From Micrasema longulum (taxonomy: Eukaryota > Arthropoda > Insecta > Trichoptera > Brachycentridae): a stretch of 64,000 bases of DNA. Below, one piece after another: positions 10,583-21,055 of the stretch (position 1 is its first letter; each line of letters opens with the position of its first letter). Below the pieces are notes generated by a model. The model saw only the letters and a list, made by a program, of their open reading frames with translations, made no database searches and was not told the origin of the DNA. A program made the position numbers and the translations under genes. The stretch covers positions 44,166-108,165 of the forward strand of contig JAGVSM010000856.1 of the NCBI GenBank assembly GCA_022494885.1. The letters are read 5' to 3'.

Positions 10583-10660
10583 GTTAGGGTAGAGTAGGAT
10601 TCGAACCTCTGACCTTTGAGCCGTGAGTCCGAGACGCTAGCAACGAGACCACATAATATG
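10583..10660 (-). mobile_element. tRNA-derived SINE head (SINE-2), partial
   Basis: On the minus strand the sequence contains an RNA polymerase III B-box-like motif (AGGTTCGAATCC) and tRNA-like text (GACTCACGGCTCAAAGGTCAG). Relatives lie at 27705-27800, 39205-39260 and 56965-57045, all with the same TAGAGTGGGATTCGAACCT-like core. It is not a functional tRNA: no acceptor stem can be formed. Confidence 0.7.
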
Positions 10661-10676
10661 TATAATATATCTCAAT

Positions 10677-11075
10677 AAACTTGAACGTCTTCAGAATACA
10701 TGCATAAGGTACATTTTTGGTCTTAGGAAATATGACCACATTTCTAATTATCGTGGGCAACTGAAAGGGCTCAAAATTAGACAGCGGAGAGGCTATCACT
10801 ATATTTAACTTCTGTTTAATGTACTTCATAGTCCTAACGCTCCCATATACTTGCGTGAAAAATTTCAACGCTTATCAGTTTATGGTTTACCCCTTCGTTC
10901 TAATTCTCAAGGCACTCTCTTAATACCCATCCACAATTTCTCTTTTTTCTCCAACTCATATAGTGTCCATGCGGCTCGACTGTGGAATCATCTCCCACCC
11001 ACCATCAAAAATGTTACTACATTATCTCTGTTTAAATCATGTCTGAAGAAACATCTTCTTTCTCTTCCTTAATCT
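10677..11075 (+). pseudogene. CR1/Jockey-type RT C-terminal remnant
   Basis: The plus strand encodes, with frameshifts, the post-RT block LERLQNTCIRYIFGLRKYD, then QLKGLKIRQRRGYH, and finally an open piece (10851-11072) ending SYSVHAARLWNHLPP then FKSCLKKHLLSLP. This is the recognisable C-terminal end of LINE RT proteins. The catalytic domain is missing. Confidence 0.82.
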
Positions 11076-11204
11076 CTCCTCCTTTTCTCTTTCCTCTTTT
11101 TTCCTTTTTCCCATTGAGTAATAGTTTTGATTTAATACGTTTATTTCTATTTTTAAATGGCTTTAGCTTTTTAATATTTATTTTCTATTAAATATGTTAT
11201 GTAA

Positions 11205-12262
11205 CTTTTTTTTATTTATTTACAATTTTAAAAAACCCGCTAGGGTTACATTAGAAATTTAATATTGTCTAGTCATTTTATGTCTCGTCTAGTCTAGTTA
11301 GTTCAGTCATCATGTGTTTTTTCAGATTGATTTTAAATTTGTCTCCATTAAAAGTTTTCAAGTAGTAAGGTAGGTCGTTGTAGTGTGTATATTATAGTAG
11401 TCATTATGTAGTATTTTTGACTGTCCTGTGTTTGTCTTTGCTTTTTCAATATGATAGTGTTTTTGATGTCTGGTGTTATATTTATGTATGTCAGCATTTT
11501 TGACTAATATTATGTCGTCGTCTTGTATGTTTCCCAGTGTTATTTTGTGCACAATTTTTAAGGTCCCAATTTTAGTCAAGTAGCTTATGTCAAACTGGTG
11601 TGTTTTTTTTGTACAGTTCAGTCGTAGAGGTCAGGTAGGGTAGGTTGTATGTTAGTTTAAGAATTTTATTTTGTTGTCTTTGTATTCTTGTTATGTCTGT
11701 CTCGTTACCAGTTCCCCAGAAGGCGATCATGTAACTCAATTTACTTTTGACATAGGCTTCGTACATCATAATTTTTTTCCTTTCTTGGTATAAATCTTTA
11801 ATTTTGTAGAAGAGGCTATGTAGTGATGCCATTACTTTAGTGAGTCCGTCTATGTGTTTTGTCCATTTGAATTGTCTGTCCATTGTGAGTCCTAGGTAAG
11901 TCACATGTTCTAGTTCTTTAAGAGTTTCGTTGTTTATTTTTATGTTCATGTTATGGTTCTTCTTTTGTGTTTCGAAATGTATTATATTGCATTTCTTGGC
12001 AAATAGTGTTAAGAAGTTTTTGTTTGTCCATTCTAATAGTTTTTGCTCGTCATTGTTGATGGTTTTAGTGGTTTCAATGTCATTTTTGTTTTCATATAAA
12101 ATTCCTAAGTCGTCCGCATAGATTGTTTTTTTTTCCCATTATGTCACTGTGTATTATGTCGTTAATGTATATTATATAAAACAATGGTCCTAATATTGAT
12201 CCCTGAGGTACTCCAAATTGCATTGTTGTTATTTCACTTTTGTGTTCTTCAATTTTCGTAAA
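11205..12262 (-). mobile_element. LINE-B, 5'-truncated, RT palm to 3' tail
   Basis: Minus-strand LINE. From 5' to 3' it shows motif B (GVPQGSILGP at about 12191-12219), motif C (YADD at about 12106-12117) and the palm edge LEHVTYLGLTMD. Then come the thumb WTKHIDGLTKVMASLHSLF, TRIQRQQNKILKLTYNLPYL and an NTRHQKHYH block. The 3' end has the hairpin AACCCTAGCGGGTT and AAAT-rich tail (11205-11245). A close relative is at 39635-40195. Confidence 0.82.
11358..11949 (-). pseudogene. RT thumb and C-terminus of LINE-B (two open pieces)
   Basis: Two minus-strand open pieces, 119 codons (11590-11949) and 73 codons (11358-11579), belong to one original frame and are separated by a stop or small shift near 11585. 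Phrases YLGLTMDRQFKW, MMYEAYVKSKLSYM and IQRQQNKILKL identify the RT thumb. YNTRHQKHYH marks the C-terminal block shared with other LINEs here. The YADD box is upstream in another frame. Confidence 0.8.
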
Positions 12263-12299
12263 CTGTTTTCTTCCTTAACTTGAATTGTAAAAATAAAAT

Positions 12300-12375
12300 T
12301 ATTATTTTATTGGTTGGTTAGAAGAAATTGCCATTTGGCAATAAGCCCGCCAATGTACAGATAACATTATGTAGA
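12300..12375 (+). mobile_element. LINE 3' end with TTGCC/GGCAA hairpin
   Basis: GAAATTGCCATTTGGCAATAAG followed by CCCGCCAATGTAC is a plus-strand 3' terminal hairpin of CR1/L2-type. It resembles the minus-strand copies at 142-330 and 32752-32800. Confidence 0.55.
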
Positions 12376-12617
12376 AAAAGTTAAATAATACGTTAGAAAA
12401 TGGAAGCACAATGAATTATTATTTAAATGGACAACAATCCAATATCTCTTACTGGGCTAATTATCCACCCAAGTACAGCCGAACGTAATCCAACCCATCC
12501 CGATCGCTGGTTTTGGCTGATCCCAAGTTTCGGCTAATTTCGAAGAAACTGGCTGAAGCCGAAACAGATACTGAAACTTCGGTCGGTCAGTATTGTTTTT
12601 ATAATAAAATAAAAAAA

Positions 12618-13615
12618 ACCAGGCGAGAGAAGTGTGCTTGTCAATTTAATTGATGGATGCATCAAGAAAATAGGAAACTGGATGGCTGAAAACAGACTAA
12701 CATTAAACCCATCAAAAACTGAACAACTGTGGGTGGCTTCAGCCAGACGACAGAATTTGATCCAGGATACGGCTCTACCCAATGTAGGGAGTGCCGTTTT
12801 ACCCACCGTTAAACTACTGGGAGTTTTACTCAATTCTGACCTATCTCTTGACGCTCAAATTAGTAGAACGATAAGTTCATGCTTCTACCAGCTGAGACAA
12901 ATTAAATGCATACGCAAGAATTTGTCGGTTGATGCCGCCCGTCAATTAATAAATGCGTTTGTAGTGTCTAGAGTCGATTATTGTAATGGTATCTATGCAG
13001 GTCTACCAATGAACAAAATGACTCGCCTACAATCTGTATTGAATGCTGCAGCGAGACTTATTTTCGGAATCTCTAAGTTCAGTCATATCACTCCACTACT
13101 TCGGGAACTACACTGGCTACGTTTTCCACAGAGGGTCGAATACAAACTCTGTTGGCTTATGTATAAATCACTGCACAACTCTGCTCCGGAATATCTAAGG
13201 GAACTATGCATTCCAGATGAACTAGCTGACAGGCGTCTCACGCTTAGATCAGCTACGTCTACGGCGAGAGGAAAAGTTATTATACCTCTACGCAAACAGC
13301 GCACTAAATTTAGTGAACGCGCATTTGCGGTCGCAGGCCCTATGGCATGGAATGCTCTCCCAGCAGAGGTGCGAGGCTGTGAAAGTGAAGTGATGTTTCG
13401 GAAAAAACTTAAAACCCACTTGTTCTCTAAATCATTTGAATAAATCCGTAGCATGTGACAACAAAATAAATTATTTTAATCAAATTACAAATTTAAAGCT
13501 TCAATTAAATTAACTTAACAGTAGAATCACCATGTAAAGCGCCCTTGAGGTATTTTATTACGAAAATGGCGCTATATAAGTTATCCACAATAAATAAAAA
13601 CAACTTTGTTTTTAT
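12618..13615 (+). mobile_element. CR1/L2-like LINE, 5'-truncated with intact 3' end
   Basis: Contains a long RT C-terminal frame (12634-13443) and a 3' UTR (13444-13600). The UTR holds the inverted pair GCGCCCTTGAGGT .. AATGGCGC at 13536-13575, then an A-rich tail. The same 3' end recurs at 51628-51836 (+) and 62763-62925 (-), and looser relatives at 34335-34380, 47720-47770, 53078-53115 and 53172-53215. The tail abuts a Penelope-like element. Confidence 0.87.
12634..13443 (+). pseudogene. RT C-terminal domain of CR1/L2-like LINE
   Basis: An open frame of 269 codons. It opens with the end of the RT palm (NWMAENRLTLNPSKTEQLW, then VKLLGVLLNSDLSLDAQI). The long thumb/C-terminal block typical of L2/CR1 proteins follows: VVSRVDYCNGIYAGLP, LQSVLNAAARLIFG, LRELHWLRFPQRVEYKL, YKSLHNSAPEYLREL, LTLRSATSTARGKV, FAVAGPMAWNALP and LKTHLFSKSFE. 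The YADD motif and endonuclease are upstream of the truncation and missing. It is the cleanest LINE C-terminus here after LINE-A. Confidence 0.9.
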
Positions 13616-14290
13616 AATAAAATAAATAAAACAACTTTGTTTTTAACCACTAATTTTTATTTTTCACCGACCGGTTTCAAAGCAAACAAGCTTCTTTGTC
13701 AAGGTTTACGTAACTAATGAATTGATTCCTTTTTATTTTATTTCTATCATGTTCACTAAATACTACACGTGGACCCAATAAATCAAGTCGTTTTTTTTCT
13801 TACACGGGTGGTAATTTGATATCATTATTTTCGAAGTAAGCCAGGAGAGGACTAAAATAAATATTGTTTATTTGGTTATTAATTATTGTTTTCTTATTAT
13901 GAATCGCTTTCTTAATTTCTAAGTTGTCTAATTTTATTATTTTATTTTCAACATGAGGTACTTTTGATCCAGTGTCTTTATTGAAGTTATGATTATTTTC
14001 TATCAGATGATTTGCTAATTCAGAAAAATGATTATTATTTAAGCATCTTAAGTGTTCTTTTACTCTAATATTAAAGTTTCCTTTAGTTATTCCAATGTAG
14101 ATTGAATCGCAATCATTACAATTTAATTGGTATATTCCAGATTTATTATATTTATGGACTTTGTCTTTGTGATTTTTTAACAATGTTCCTATATTATTCG
14201 TTGTGTAGAAAGCCGGTTTAATGTTATAATGAATAACCACAGAGTTAGTGCTTCAAATATAAACCTTGTACTATTGTTTTTATTCGTGGC
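13612..14290 (-). mobile_element. Penelope-like element (PLE-1), 3' part
   Basis: Minus-strand element with a GIY-YIG nuclease frame (13800-14240) followed by a 3' region (13612-13799). That region contains a decayed hammerhead-like core (13669-13715: TTGACAAAG, a stem, then TGAAACCGGTC) and the terminal phrase AACTTTGTTTTTAACCACTAA. The 3' region is repeated at 44490-44970 (three times) and 50450-50615. AACAACTTTGTTTTTA also occurs twice around the 13605-13650 boundary, perhaps as a target duplication. Confidence 0.82.
13800..14240 (-). pseudogene. GIY-YIG endonuclease domain of a Penelope-like retroelement
   Basis: A 146-codon open piece. It shows the GIY-YIG signature SGIYQLNCNDCDSIYIG at about residues 34-50, an N..IRVKEHLRC stretch (conserved Arg and Glu-His) at about 56-65, and ELANHLIENNHNF. 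The CxxC pair next to GIY is typical of PLE nucleases. In PLEs this domain follows an RT; no RT remains upstream, so this is a 5'-truncated copy. The start is placed at the first ATG but the original protein was longer. Confidence 0.87.
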
Positions 14291-14744
14291 GTTCCATATT
14301 TCGACAGCCAGTAAGAAATTATTGTATCATGCTTTTGTTGAACGCAATAACATATAATTTTGTTCTTCACAAGTTTATGTTCACGCCATCAATAACTATA
14401 AATATTGTTCTGAGTGTCTGTGAAGCGACTACACAGTGTACTCGTATATAGCGACTAGCAGCTTGCGACTTCCAACCATTGTATGGAAATAATACACTTT
14501 TCTCAATGTCAGGTTTAATTATGTGATTTTTATCGCGTCCCGCGGTGGCATTGTACTTGAAAAACGCTCAAGATTGTGTTTTTTTGTAAATATTCATAAG
14601 ATTGTCTTACGTAACGTAATGGTCCGTGGCAGAAGCGATATTAGGGCTCAGTGGGAAAACGCACCAAGTTGAAAATAGCGTTGATTCGTAACGACTTATC
14701 TTCATTATTACCTTTTCCGAACCCAGTGGTGTATAGGGCACAGC

Positions 14745-15594
14745 CAGGGCCGGTTTTAGCACTACCAGCGCCCTGGGCGGGATTTCTACGGCGCCCCCTA
14801 TCTTCCACCCCTTTAAACCCATACAACAAAAGGCAAGGTTTATAATGAAATAACCATTTATGAATAAAATTTTACTTTTCCAGCCTTTCTATCAACGAAC
14901 TCTTTTATTTAAATATTTTAGTTTATGTTTTCCGCAATTGCGTTTTCGATTGACAAAGATGCAAAAATTTTCAATCTAGATTGAGATATTGTCGATCATA
15001 GATAAGTTTTTATCAGTTTAAGCTTAGAAAAACTCCTTTCCCAACTAGCAACCGTTACAAGTAGGTAAGTGATCAATATTCGCAACGCTATCCATACATT
15101 TGGATACAGTTCTTGTAAGTTACGTTCTTTGATATTATTCAAAACAATGACAGAATTAACCAAATTCTGATCAGGCAAAAATGATTTCAGACATATGAGT
15201 TTACCACTCAACATACAACCATCTATATCGGATTTAGAATCTACTGTTAATTTCAATTGGAAATTACTACTGAGTTTGAGAAGGTCTGGTTTTCAAATCT
15301 TTTTTATATTGAACAAAAAAGACCAAGATTTCGAGTACTCATTTAACTTTTCAAATCTTTCATTGAGTGAAATTAAGGTAGTGTCTAAAAGGCTGTAGAA
15401 AAAATCAATTTCAAATTTCTTTTTTGGAGAAGTTATTGGCCACTATAACGAATTTTTCGCTAGATTTAGGAAATTTATGAGAAAGTTGGACTCGCTCGAT
15501 GAGCGAGAGGGTAAAATTGGGCGCCTGCAGCGCCCCTTTATATCTGGCGCCCTGGGCGGTCGCCCAACCGCGCCGTACCCTAAAGCCGCTACTG
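14745..15594. mobile_element. hAT transposon remnant, 850 bp, 8-bp target duplication
   Basis: Exact 8-bp direct repeats GGCACAGC flank the element (14737-14744 and 15595-15602). The ends CAGGGCCGGTTTTAG and (inverted) CAGTAGCGGCTTTAG are hAT-type terminal inverted repeats. GC-rich subterminal blocks with GGCGCCCTGGGCGG occur at both ends (about 14768-14800 and 15520-15575). The interior encodes a decayed hAT transposase C-terminus on the minus strand. It is an internally deleted, non-autonomous copy. Confidence 0.93.
14870..15400 (-). pseudogene. hAT transposase, C-terminal dimerisation region
   Basis: The minus strand reads LNERFEKLNEYSKSWSFLFN, then SKSDIDGCMLSGKL, then NIKERNLQELYPNVWIALR, then VTVASWERSFSKLKLIKTYL. 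After a stop it continues SQSRLKIFASLSIENAIAEN. This is the hAT C-terminal domain, with the YPN.W and (S/A)xERSFSxLKLIK blocks. The longest open piece is 86 codons (14996-15256). The catalytic N-terminal part is missing and stops interrupt the rest. Confidence 0.88.
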
Positions 15595-15740
15595 GGCACA
15601 GCATTGGTAAACCAAGTACAGCGTATTTCCATAATCTCCAAGTGCCAGTACCTTTTTGGATAAATATTTCATATTAATCATGCCGGTAATCAAACCTGAG
15701 ATCCAAACGCGCTGACAATTTGACAACGCGGCGGGCACTT

Positions 15741-16440
15741 TTTCATATTCTTTAAAGTGGGGGTCAGTGTGATATAAACTCTTGAAACAAGTGAAAATGT
15801 TAGAAACAGTTGAAAAACATTATTTTTATTACGTTACGAATGGTTTTAAATTGTCACTACCATATTATATTATTCTATACGATAATTTTGACAAGTAACG
15901 CTTAAATTGTAGTTATTTTTCAGAATACATTTTTGAAAGTACCATTTCTATTTTATTCATTTATTCGTTTACAAGGAAAAAAACAGATAAACATGCATAA
16001 TTGCAGATCAAGCTTAGATAAATACATTATATCTAAAAAATATATTGTATCGTTGTCGACATAAAATTATAATTATACCAGAAGGTGGGTAGAATCAAGT
16101 TTGCATACATCGTGTTGTGTCCAAAAATCTTCCAAACGCCCCCCCCCCCCTGCCCGAAATCCCACCTGCGCGCATGCGTGAAGTGGCCGCGTAATGTGCC
16201 CAGACCGCGAACAATATATCAATATATTTTCATAATACACATATAAGATAATTTTGCGTTATATTGTTATGTTCTACCACAAAAAATATTTTATTGACGA
16301 CCATAAAAAAAACAGGTACATACTTTTATTGGGCAAATGTAAAAAAAACATTGAATAATACTTAAGTAATTCAGTAAATTAATACCGTTTAATATTATAC
16401 CAAGGCTTATTAATAAAAAGCCCGGTAAAATAGTATACTT
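15741..16440. other. No gene; contains a C homopolymer and a GC-rich patch
   Basis: A run of about 13 C at 16139-16151 is followed by a GC-richer patch to about 16205 containing GCGCGCATGCG. This may be the edge of another DNA element, but no inverted partner was found. Confidence 0.4.
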
Positions 16441-16745
16441 ACAAAATGTCCACCTTGTTTTATTTATGAATCTGACATAAGGTAGAATACTCGAATTCTC
16501 AAATAATATTATTTGTGAGTTCGCTACTTATGGATATGAAATGTGATCCCACCCTTTTCCATTTTAATCCCGGTAGTATTTTGACACTTACAAACGGCAC
16601 AACACGACATAATTGAATTCAAATTGGCAGTGCGTACTAGGCGAGGTGTATAGAGTAATCAATGGCCAAAATGAAAAACTACTCATTTATGAGTAGTTTA
16701 GTCGGCTTCAGTTTGATGCGCGTACTATTATAATTCTATGTTTGC
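16440..16745 (+). repeat. Dispersed ~300-bp repeat with hairpin, copy 1
   Basis: Diverged but collinear with 36470-36785. Both start ACAAAATGTCCA and contain a GATATGAAATGTGATCCC-like block. Both end in a small hairpin (AAACTACTCATTTATGAGTA at 16676-16695) followed by GTTTAGTCGGCTTC and TTTGATGCGCG. It is non-coding and of unknown class. Confidence 0.72.
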
Positions 16746-16984
16746 CGATCTAACTAGGGTCAGTACCCCATACAAAGTCTCAAGTTTTTTTTAAATATTT
16801 CATACCCAAGAATTTTTTTTTTATCTTTAAATTTGATATGTATTTTTTGCTATACTTAGTATTACAAGCGTTGAGATAAGCAGATAGAGGTTTTGAAATA
16901 TTTTTTATCTTCCTTCAAAATTCTTTAGTTTCAAAGTCCTCCCGACCAATGACGTAATGAAAAAAAATATATAAATAAAAAAAA

Positions 16985-17640
16985 ATATGCACAAAATACA
17001 CAATTTTATTATAGAGTACAATTATATTTTTTTATGTCCTGACTTGTTAGAAAATTTCGTGTTAAGTCGGGACTCTTCCATATATAAAATGAAAACACTT
17101 ATTAACATATTTATTTATTTATTAATTTACACGCCCTACGGGCTTTTACATATATTAGAAATTACATTCAAGTGCAGCAGTAAAACAAAAGTATGTAAAT
17201 TTAGTTAAAATTAAAGATAACATAGGAAAAGCTAAAAGATACAATAATAAGTAAAAATACGGAAATGTAGCAACATAAGTATAGGGTACATAGAAAAATA
17301 TTTAATAAATTTACAAATGAAAACATACACACATACATATACATACATATAAGTTTATACGTTATTATGGAGATTCATGAGAAAAAAAAATACTAAACAA
17401 AGAACAATATTAAGAGATTTTATACAAATTTATTTATAAGCTTTTGAATACTTAACCTATATTTATATAGAGACAGACGAAATATATCAACTTTACCATA
17501 CTCGTTACCTAGCCGGTGTGGTGTAGTCTAGGTATTGGTGAATTGTAATAATAAAATTGTTATATTAAACAATATACAAAATAATCAAAACAATATACAA
17601 AATAATAATAGAAAAAACATAAATAATAACAACTTATACA
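16985..17640 (+). repeat. Dispersed hairpin repeat, copy 2, interrupted by a LINE 3' end
   Basis: The left part (16985-17107) holds the hairpin GTCCTGACTT .. AAGTCGGGAC at 17036-17073. The right part (17555-17640) continues with CAATATACAAAATAATC. The 17106-17554 insert separates them; without it the copy lines up with 355-565 and with 29890-30115 on the other strand. Confidence 0.72.
17106..17554 (-). mobile_element. LINE 3' UTR inserted in hairpin repeat
   Basis: The insert begins with ATTTATTTATTTATTAATTT and the hairpin CGCCCTACGGGCTT near 17130-17143. On the minus strand this gives a short GC hairpin followed by an AAAT tail, the standard LINE 3' end of this window. No RT sequence is left. 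Confidence 0.65.
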
Positions 17641-17879
17641 TATCGACATTAAATGTATTCATTGACGGTGTCTTCCTTTTGTACACTTTACACAGTATGT
17701 TTCTAATTCCTTTCTCGCTCATGAGACTTTTATTTAACAATATTATGTCAGTTGACATTTTGTCAGTATACATTTTGTCATCCAATTATGACTTGCTTTT
17801 CTCCATTTGTAATCTTTTGTAAGTAGATTTCATGTACTCGGGACAAATTCTGATGTAAGTTGGAAAGGTTAGATTTTTA

Positions 17880-18515
17880 TATATATTTTTTTTTTTTTTT
17901 TTATTTATTAAGGAAAAACAACAGTTGTTATATAATAATACAAAATAAAAAAAAATAGTACATACATCCAGTTAAAGTTTTTCACAAATATAATGAGAGA
18001 GCATGTTACACAGTAAAGAGAATAATAATATATTATATAAGACATGAGAAAAAAAAGATCTCTGAAAAAGATGAGGAAATAGAGTGGAGGAGTGGAAGAG
18101 AGGGATTTTCATAATATAGTTGACCAATTTAAAATTTTGATTTTATAATAAAATAAACATAATTAAAGGAACATAAACTTATTACACACTGACAAATGTT
18201 TTTTTTTTTTTTTTTAAGACACAAAATTTTGTATTAAAAATATCTAAATGGGGACAAAGTAAATTAAATTTGGAGCAGCTACGATAAATAAACGAGTTTT
18301 GAACATAATTTTTTTTGGGCAGTAAATTATTAAAAAAATGAACTTGTCGTGTTGACTTTACGGGACAGTTGATTGAAATACGCTCCAAGAGATATGGAAT
18401 ATCGATAAAATTGTTTAAAATTTTGAAAAGGAAAGACAGATCAGAAATGCTTCTACGTTTAGTAAGGGAAGTTAAATTATAAAAGGAAGAAGAGTCTTCA
18501 TACAAGTCAAAATAT
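17880..18515 (-). mobile_element. LINE-C, 5'-truncated
   Basis: Minus-strand LINE with a C-terminal RT piece (18182-18505). Its 3' UTR ends at a hairpin AACAACAGTTGTTA (about 17918-17931) and poly-A/AAAT tail (T-run at 17888-17902). A related C-terminus is at 35115-35470. Its 5' truncation point is close to the next LINE at 18575. Confidence 0.75.
18182..18505 (-). pseudogene. LINE RT C-terminal remnant
   Basis: A 107-codon minus-strand piece. LTKRRSISDLSFLFKILNNF and IDIPYLLERISINCPVKSTR are the typical post-RT block of Jockey/CR1-type proteins (R-R..DL.FL.KI-N, then a P..TR motif). It ends in a lysine run encoded by an A homopolymer, so the natural C-terminus is uncertain. Confidence 0.77.
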
Positions 18516-18574
18516 GTAAGAGATTTTTAACCCTACTGCACCGTGATGGAAATTTCTGTCATACTAACAACAAA

Positions 18575-19345
18575 CCATCACGCCGTTTCCCCGTAAGGGT
18601 AGGCAGAGAGGATAGATCGCCACATTATTCTATCTTTGCATACATATCTTGCTTCCTCTACATTCATACATATTCTCATGCACGCGCGCCGATTCATCCG
18701 ACTTTTGACATGTCCATCTTCAAGTAATTGTTGGATTTGGTCACGCCATGTCTTTCTCTGTCTTCCTCTATTTCTGCATCCATCAACATTCGCATTGTAA
18801 ATATTCTTAGCCGTTCTTTCGCTGTCCATTCGTTCTACGTGTCCAAACCAGCGCAAAGCTCCTTTCTTGATTTTGTCGATAATGCGTGTCTCAGCCTTAC
18901 ATAATGTACGGATCTCAACATTGTGCATCTATCGTACATAGTTTTACCACACATTCGCCTGAGAGATCGCATTTCGACAGCATTCAGCCTACTTTCATCC
19001 CTGTTTTTCCATAGTCCATACTTCGCTCCCATACATCAGGGACGGGACCAGGACTCCGTTGTGAACTGCCAATTTTGCCTCTTGTGACAAACATTTACTT
19101 GCCAAGGTCGATTTAAGTGCACCGTTCACTCTGTTCCCGGCACTCACCCTCCTTTCAATATCTTTCTCAGTCATTCCATCCCTAGTAAACATACTTCCCA
19201 GATACACAAATTCCTCTACTTGTTTTAGTATAACTCCATTCACAGTGATTTCACCTTTAGTCATACTTTCATTTCTTCAAAAAACTATCACATTCGATTT
19301 ATTGACATTCATCTGCAAATCGCTTTCCCTTTTTTTTCCCGCTTT
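18575..19345 (-). mobile_element. LINE-A copy, frameshifted
   Basis: Three minus-strand frames together give the LINE-A order. QMNVNKSNVIVF-like text comes near 19290-19320, then VEEFVYLGSMFTRDGMTEKD (18995-19264). RLNAVEMRSLRRMCGKTMYD follows (18835-19032), then GALRWFGHVERMDSERTAK to SAYPYGETA (18578-18928). The copy is truncated just after motif C; YADD is missing. The end is followed by AACAACAAAC rather than a TAG tail. Confidence 0.87.
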
Positions 19346-19646
19346 TATTTTTTTTTCTGTCATACTAAATATTCAAATATAATTATTTAAAATCACAATA
19401 AGTGGAGTATTTTTAAGTCTGGTAATAATTAAGATATTTCGTCTATGGATTTAAGAGAAAAAATAATAAAATCCACCTTCTGTCTATGACTTATCTCAGT
19501 TGTACTTTTGTCCGTGCGTGTTAGTAATTTCTGGAGTTTTGCAAAGTTTTACGAGTATGTATATTAAATATCTCAGTTATTTATAATCTTTTCAAAGGTG
19601 ACAGAAATCGAAATATCTTGCGAAAACATTAGTATTCATATATATT

Positions 19647-20065
19647 AACAAATTACAACAGGGATGGAGAATACCTTAAAGAAGGGAATATGGAAGTCTA
19701 GGCATTTACAGGGCTTATGACCTGTCAATGGCTGGTTTAAGTGGCCACTTAATACACTGTGTGACATTCACCATTTTGAATATGTTTGAATATCCATATT
19801 TCTTCAATTCCATTTGACTGAATTATTTCACATACTAGGCAACGCCTGAAAACAATTTTCCATTTTTTTAAACTTCTACTTGGACCAGTTAGTTTTATTA
19901 CAATATTTGAGTTTGTACAAATGTTTGTAGACAAAATACTGAATTTCACCCCCTCGGGAGTCGTTAATATTAACCCTGTTGTAATTTGTTAATCTTAACG
20001 ACTCCCGAGGGGGTGAAATCCAGTCTTTTGTCTGCAAACATTTGGACAAACTCAAATGTTGTATT
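19647..20065 (+). repeat. 386-bp family: full unit joined to an inverted partial unit
   Basis: The plus-strand unit starts at the head motif ATTACAACAGGGATGGAG (19653-19670) and runs to the tail (ATTTCACCCCCTCGGGAGTC, about 19945-19964). It is followed at once by an inverted head (CCTGTTGTAATTTGTTAA) and an inverted tail (GACTCCCGAGGGGGTGAAAT). The tails make arms of about 75 bp around a ~20-bp spacer, a strong potential hairpin at about 19898-20062. Confidence 0.85.
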
Positions 20066-21055
20066 CATACACATATTTACTTTATGCAAAAATATAACGT
20101 TCAATAAAATAATAATTGTGAATTGAACGTAGTTATGGAGAAATCAGCCAGCCACAGAAAAGCGAAACTGAGATAATAGCACATTTGTGAAAAGAGTGAA
20201 TAATCAAATTTACACAATAGTCGGAATTTCTTTTACTTCGACAAATGATGAATAAAGAATACGTTAGTTTTTTTTATAATACGAAAAAATAATTCGATGA
20301 TGTATTCGCCTAGTTTTAATGATTTTAAAGTCCTTCGTTGTGTACCAACTGTCATTGTGTATCTGTCTACTGATATGTGTATTTTGCAGAAAACAGCCCC
20401 AGTAAAACTCTCATGTGTGGAAAATATCATTTTGTATTTATATTGAGGTACTTAATTGTAAACAATCGCTTAATTCATTCGATATAATAACCTTAAAAAA
20501 ACATTTAATTATATGTGTACTTTAATAAAATGACTGAATTTATAACATTAAAATGCTTATTTATTCCTCCACTTTGATTGATCAAAAAGAACTAGATCTC
20601 TGTAGGCATTTATATCCCTATCGGCATCAATACCATGAGATTAATTTGGTGCAGTGGGTGTTTTCTGCAAATTTAGAAATACCGTTTTTGTGATTATTGT
20701 TTTTGTGATTACACTAATTTCAAAAGGTGATTATTACAGTTTTTTGTATGAAAGCAGCCTGGCTGTTTTTAATAAAATATCAAATGGACCTTACTGCACC
20801 CGATAACACCAGTAGATATTTTTTTATAAATTGTCGACTGGCTGCATTCTGCATAACTGCGTTTAGTATAATGTAATTTACATCATGATTTTTAAAAAAT
20901 AAAAAATAAATTATCACATTAGCATTTAAAAAAATATGTTTCCCCAAAACTGTATCATAAAATACACCATGAATTTTTTTTATGCGTTACGAAAATCGTG
21001 CAATTTAGGGTTAAAATAAGAGTATTTTTGCGTATGGAATATGGCAATCATTGAA
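20066..21055. other. No gene recognised
   Basis: AT-rich; a 65-codon minus-strand frame (20233-20430) shows no recognisable domain. TTTTTGTGATTATTG-like text repeats near 20685-20710. Nothing else is supported. Confidence 0.4.

Larger units (their letters stand above)
14690..15740 (-). mobile_element. SINE-1 copy split by a hAT element
   Basis: The SINE-1 tail half (14700-14744: TTACCTTTTCCGAACCCAGT.. ending GGCACAGC) and its head half (15595-15735) are separated by 850 bp. The head half includes the degenerate box B text GGTTTGATTACCGGCATG on the minus strand. Joined across one copy of GGCACAGC the halves match the uninterrupted SINE-1 copies at 39345-39600 and 60313-60540. Confidence 0.82.

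Noticed and set aside
13083..13454. 123-codon minus-strand frame
   Set aside because: Antisense of the CR1/L2 RT C-terminus, which has clear family motifs on the plus strand.
16139..16151. Telomeric or G-quadruplex-forming tract
   Set aside because: A single C homopolymer, not four spaced runs; probably a simple slip tract.
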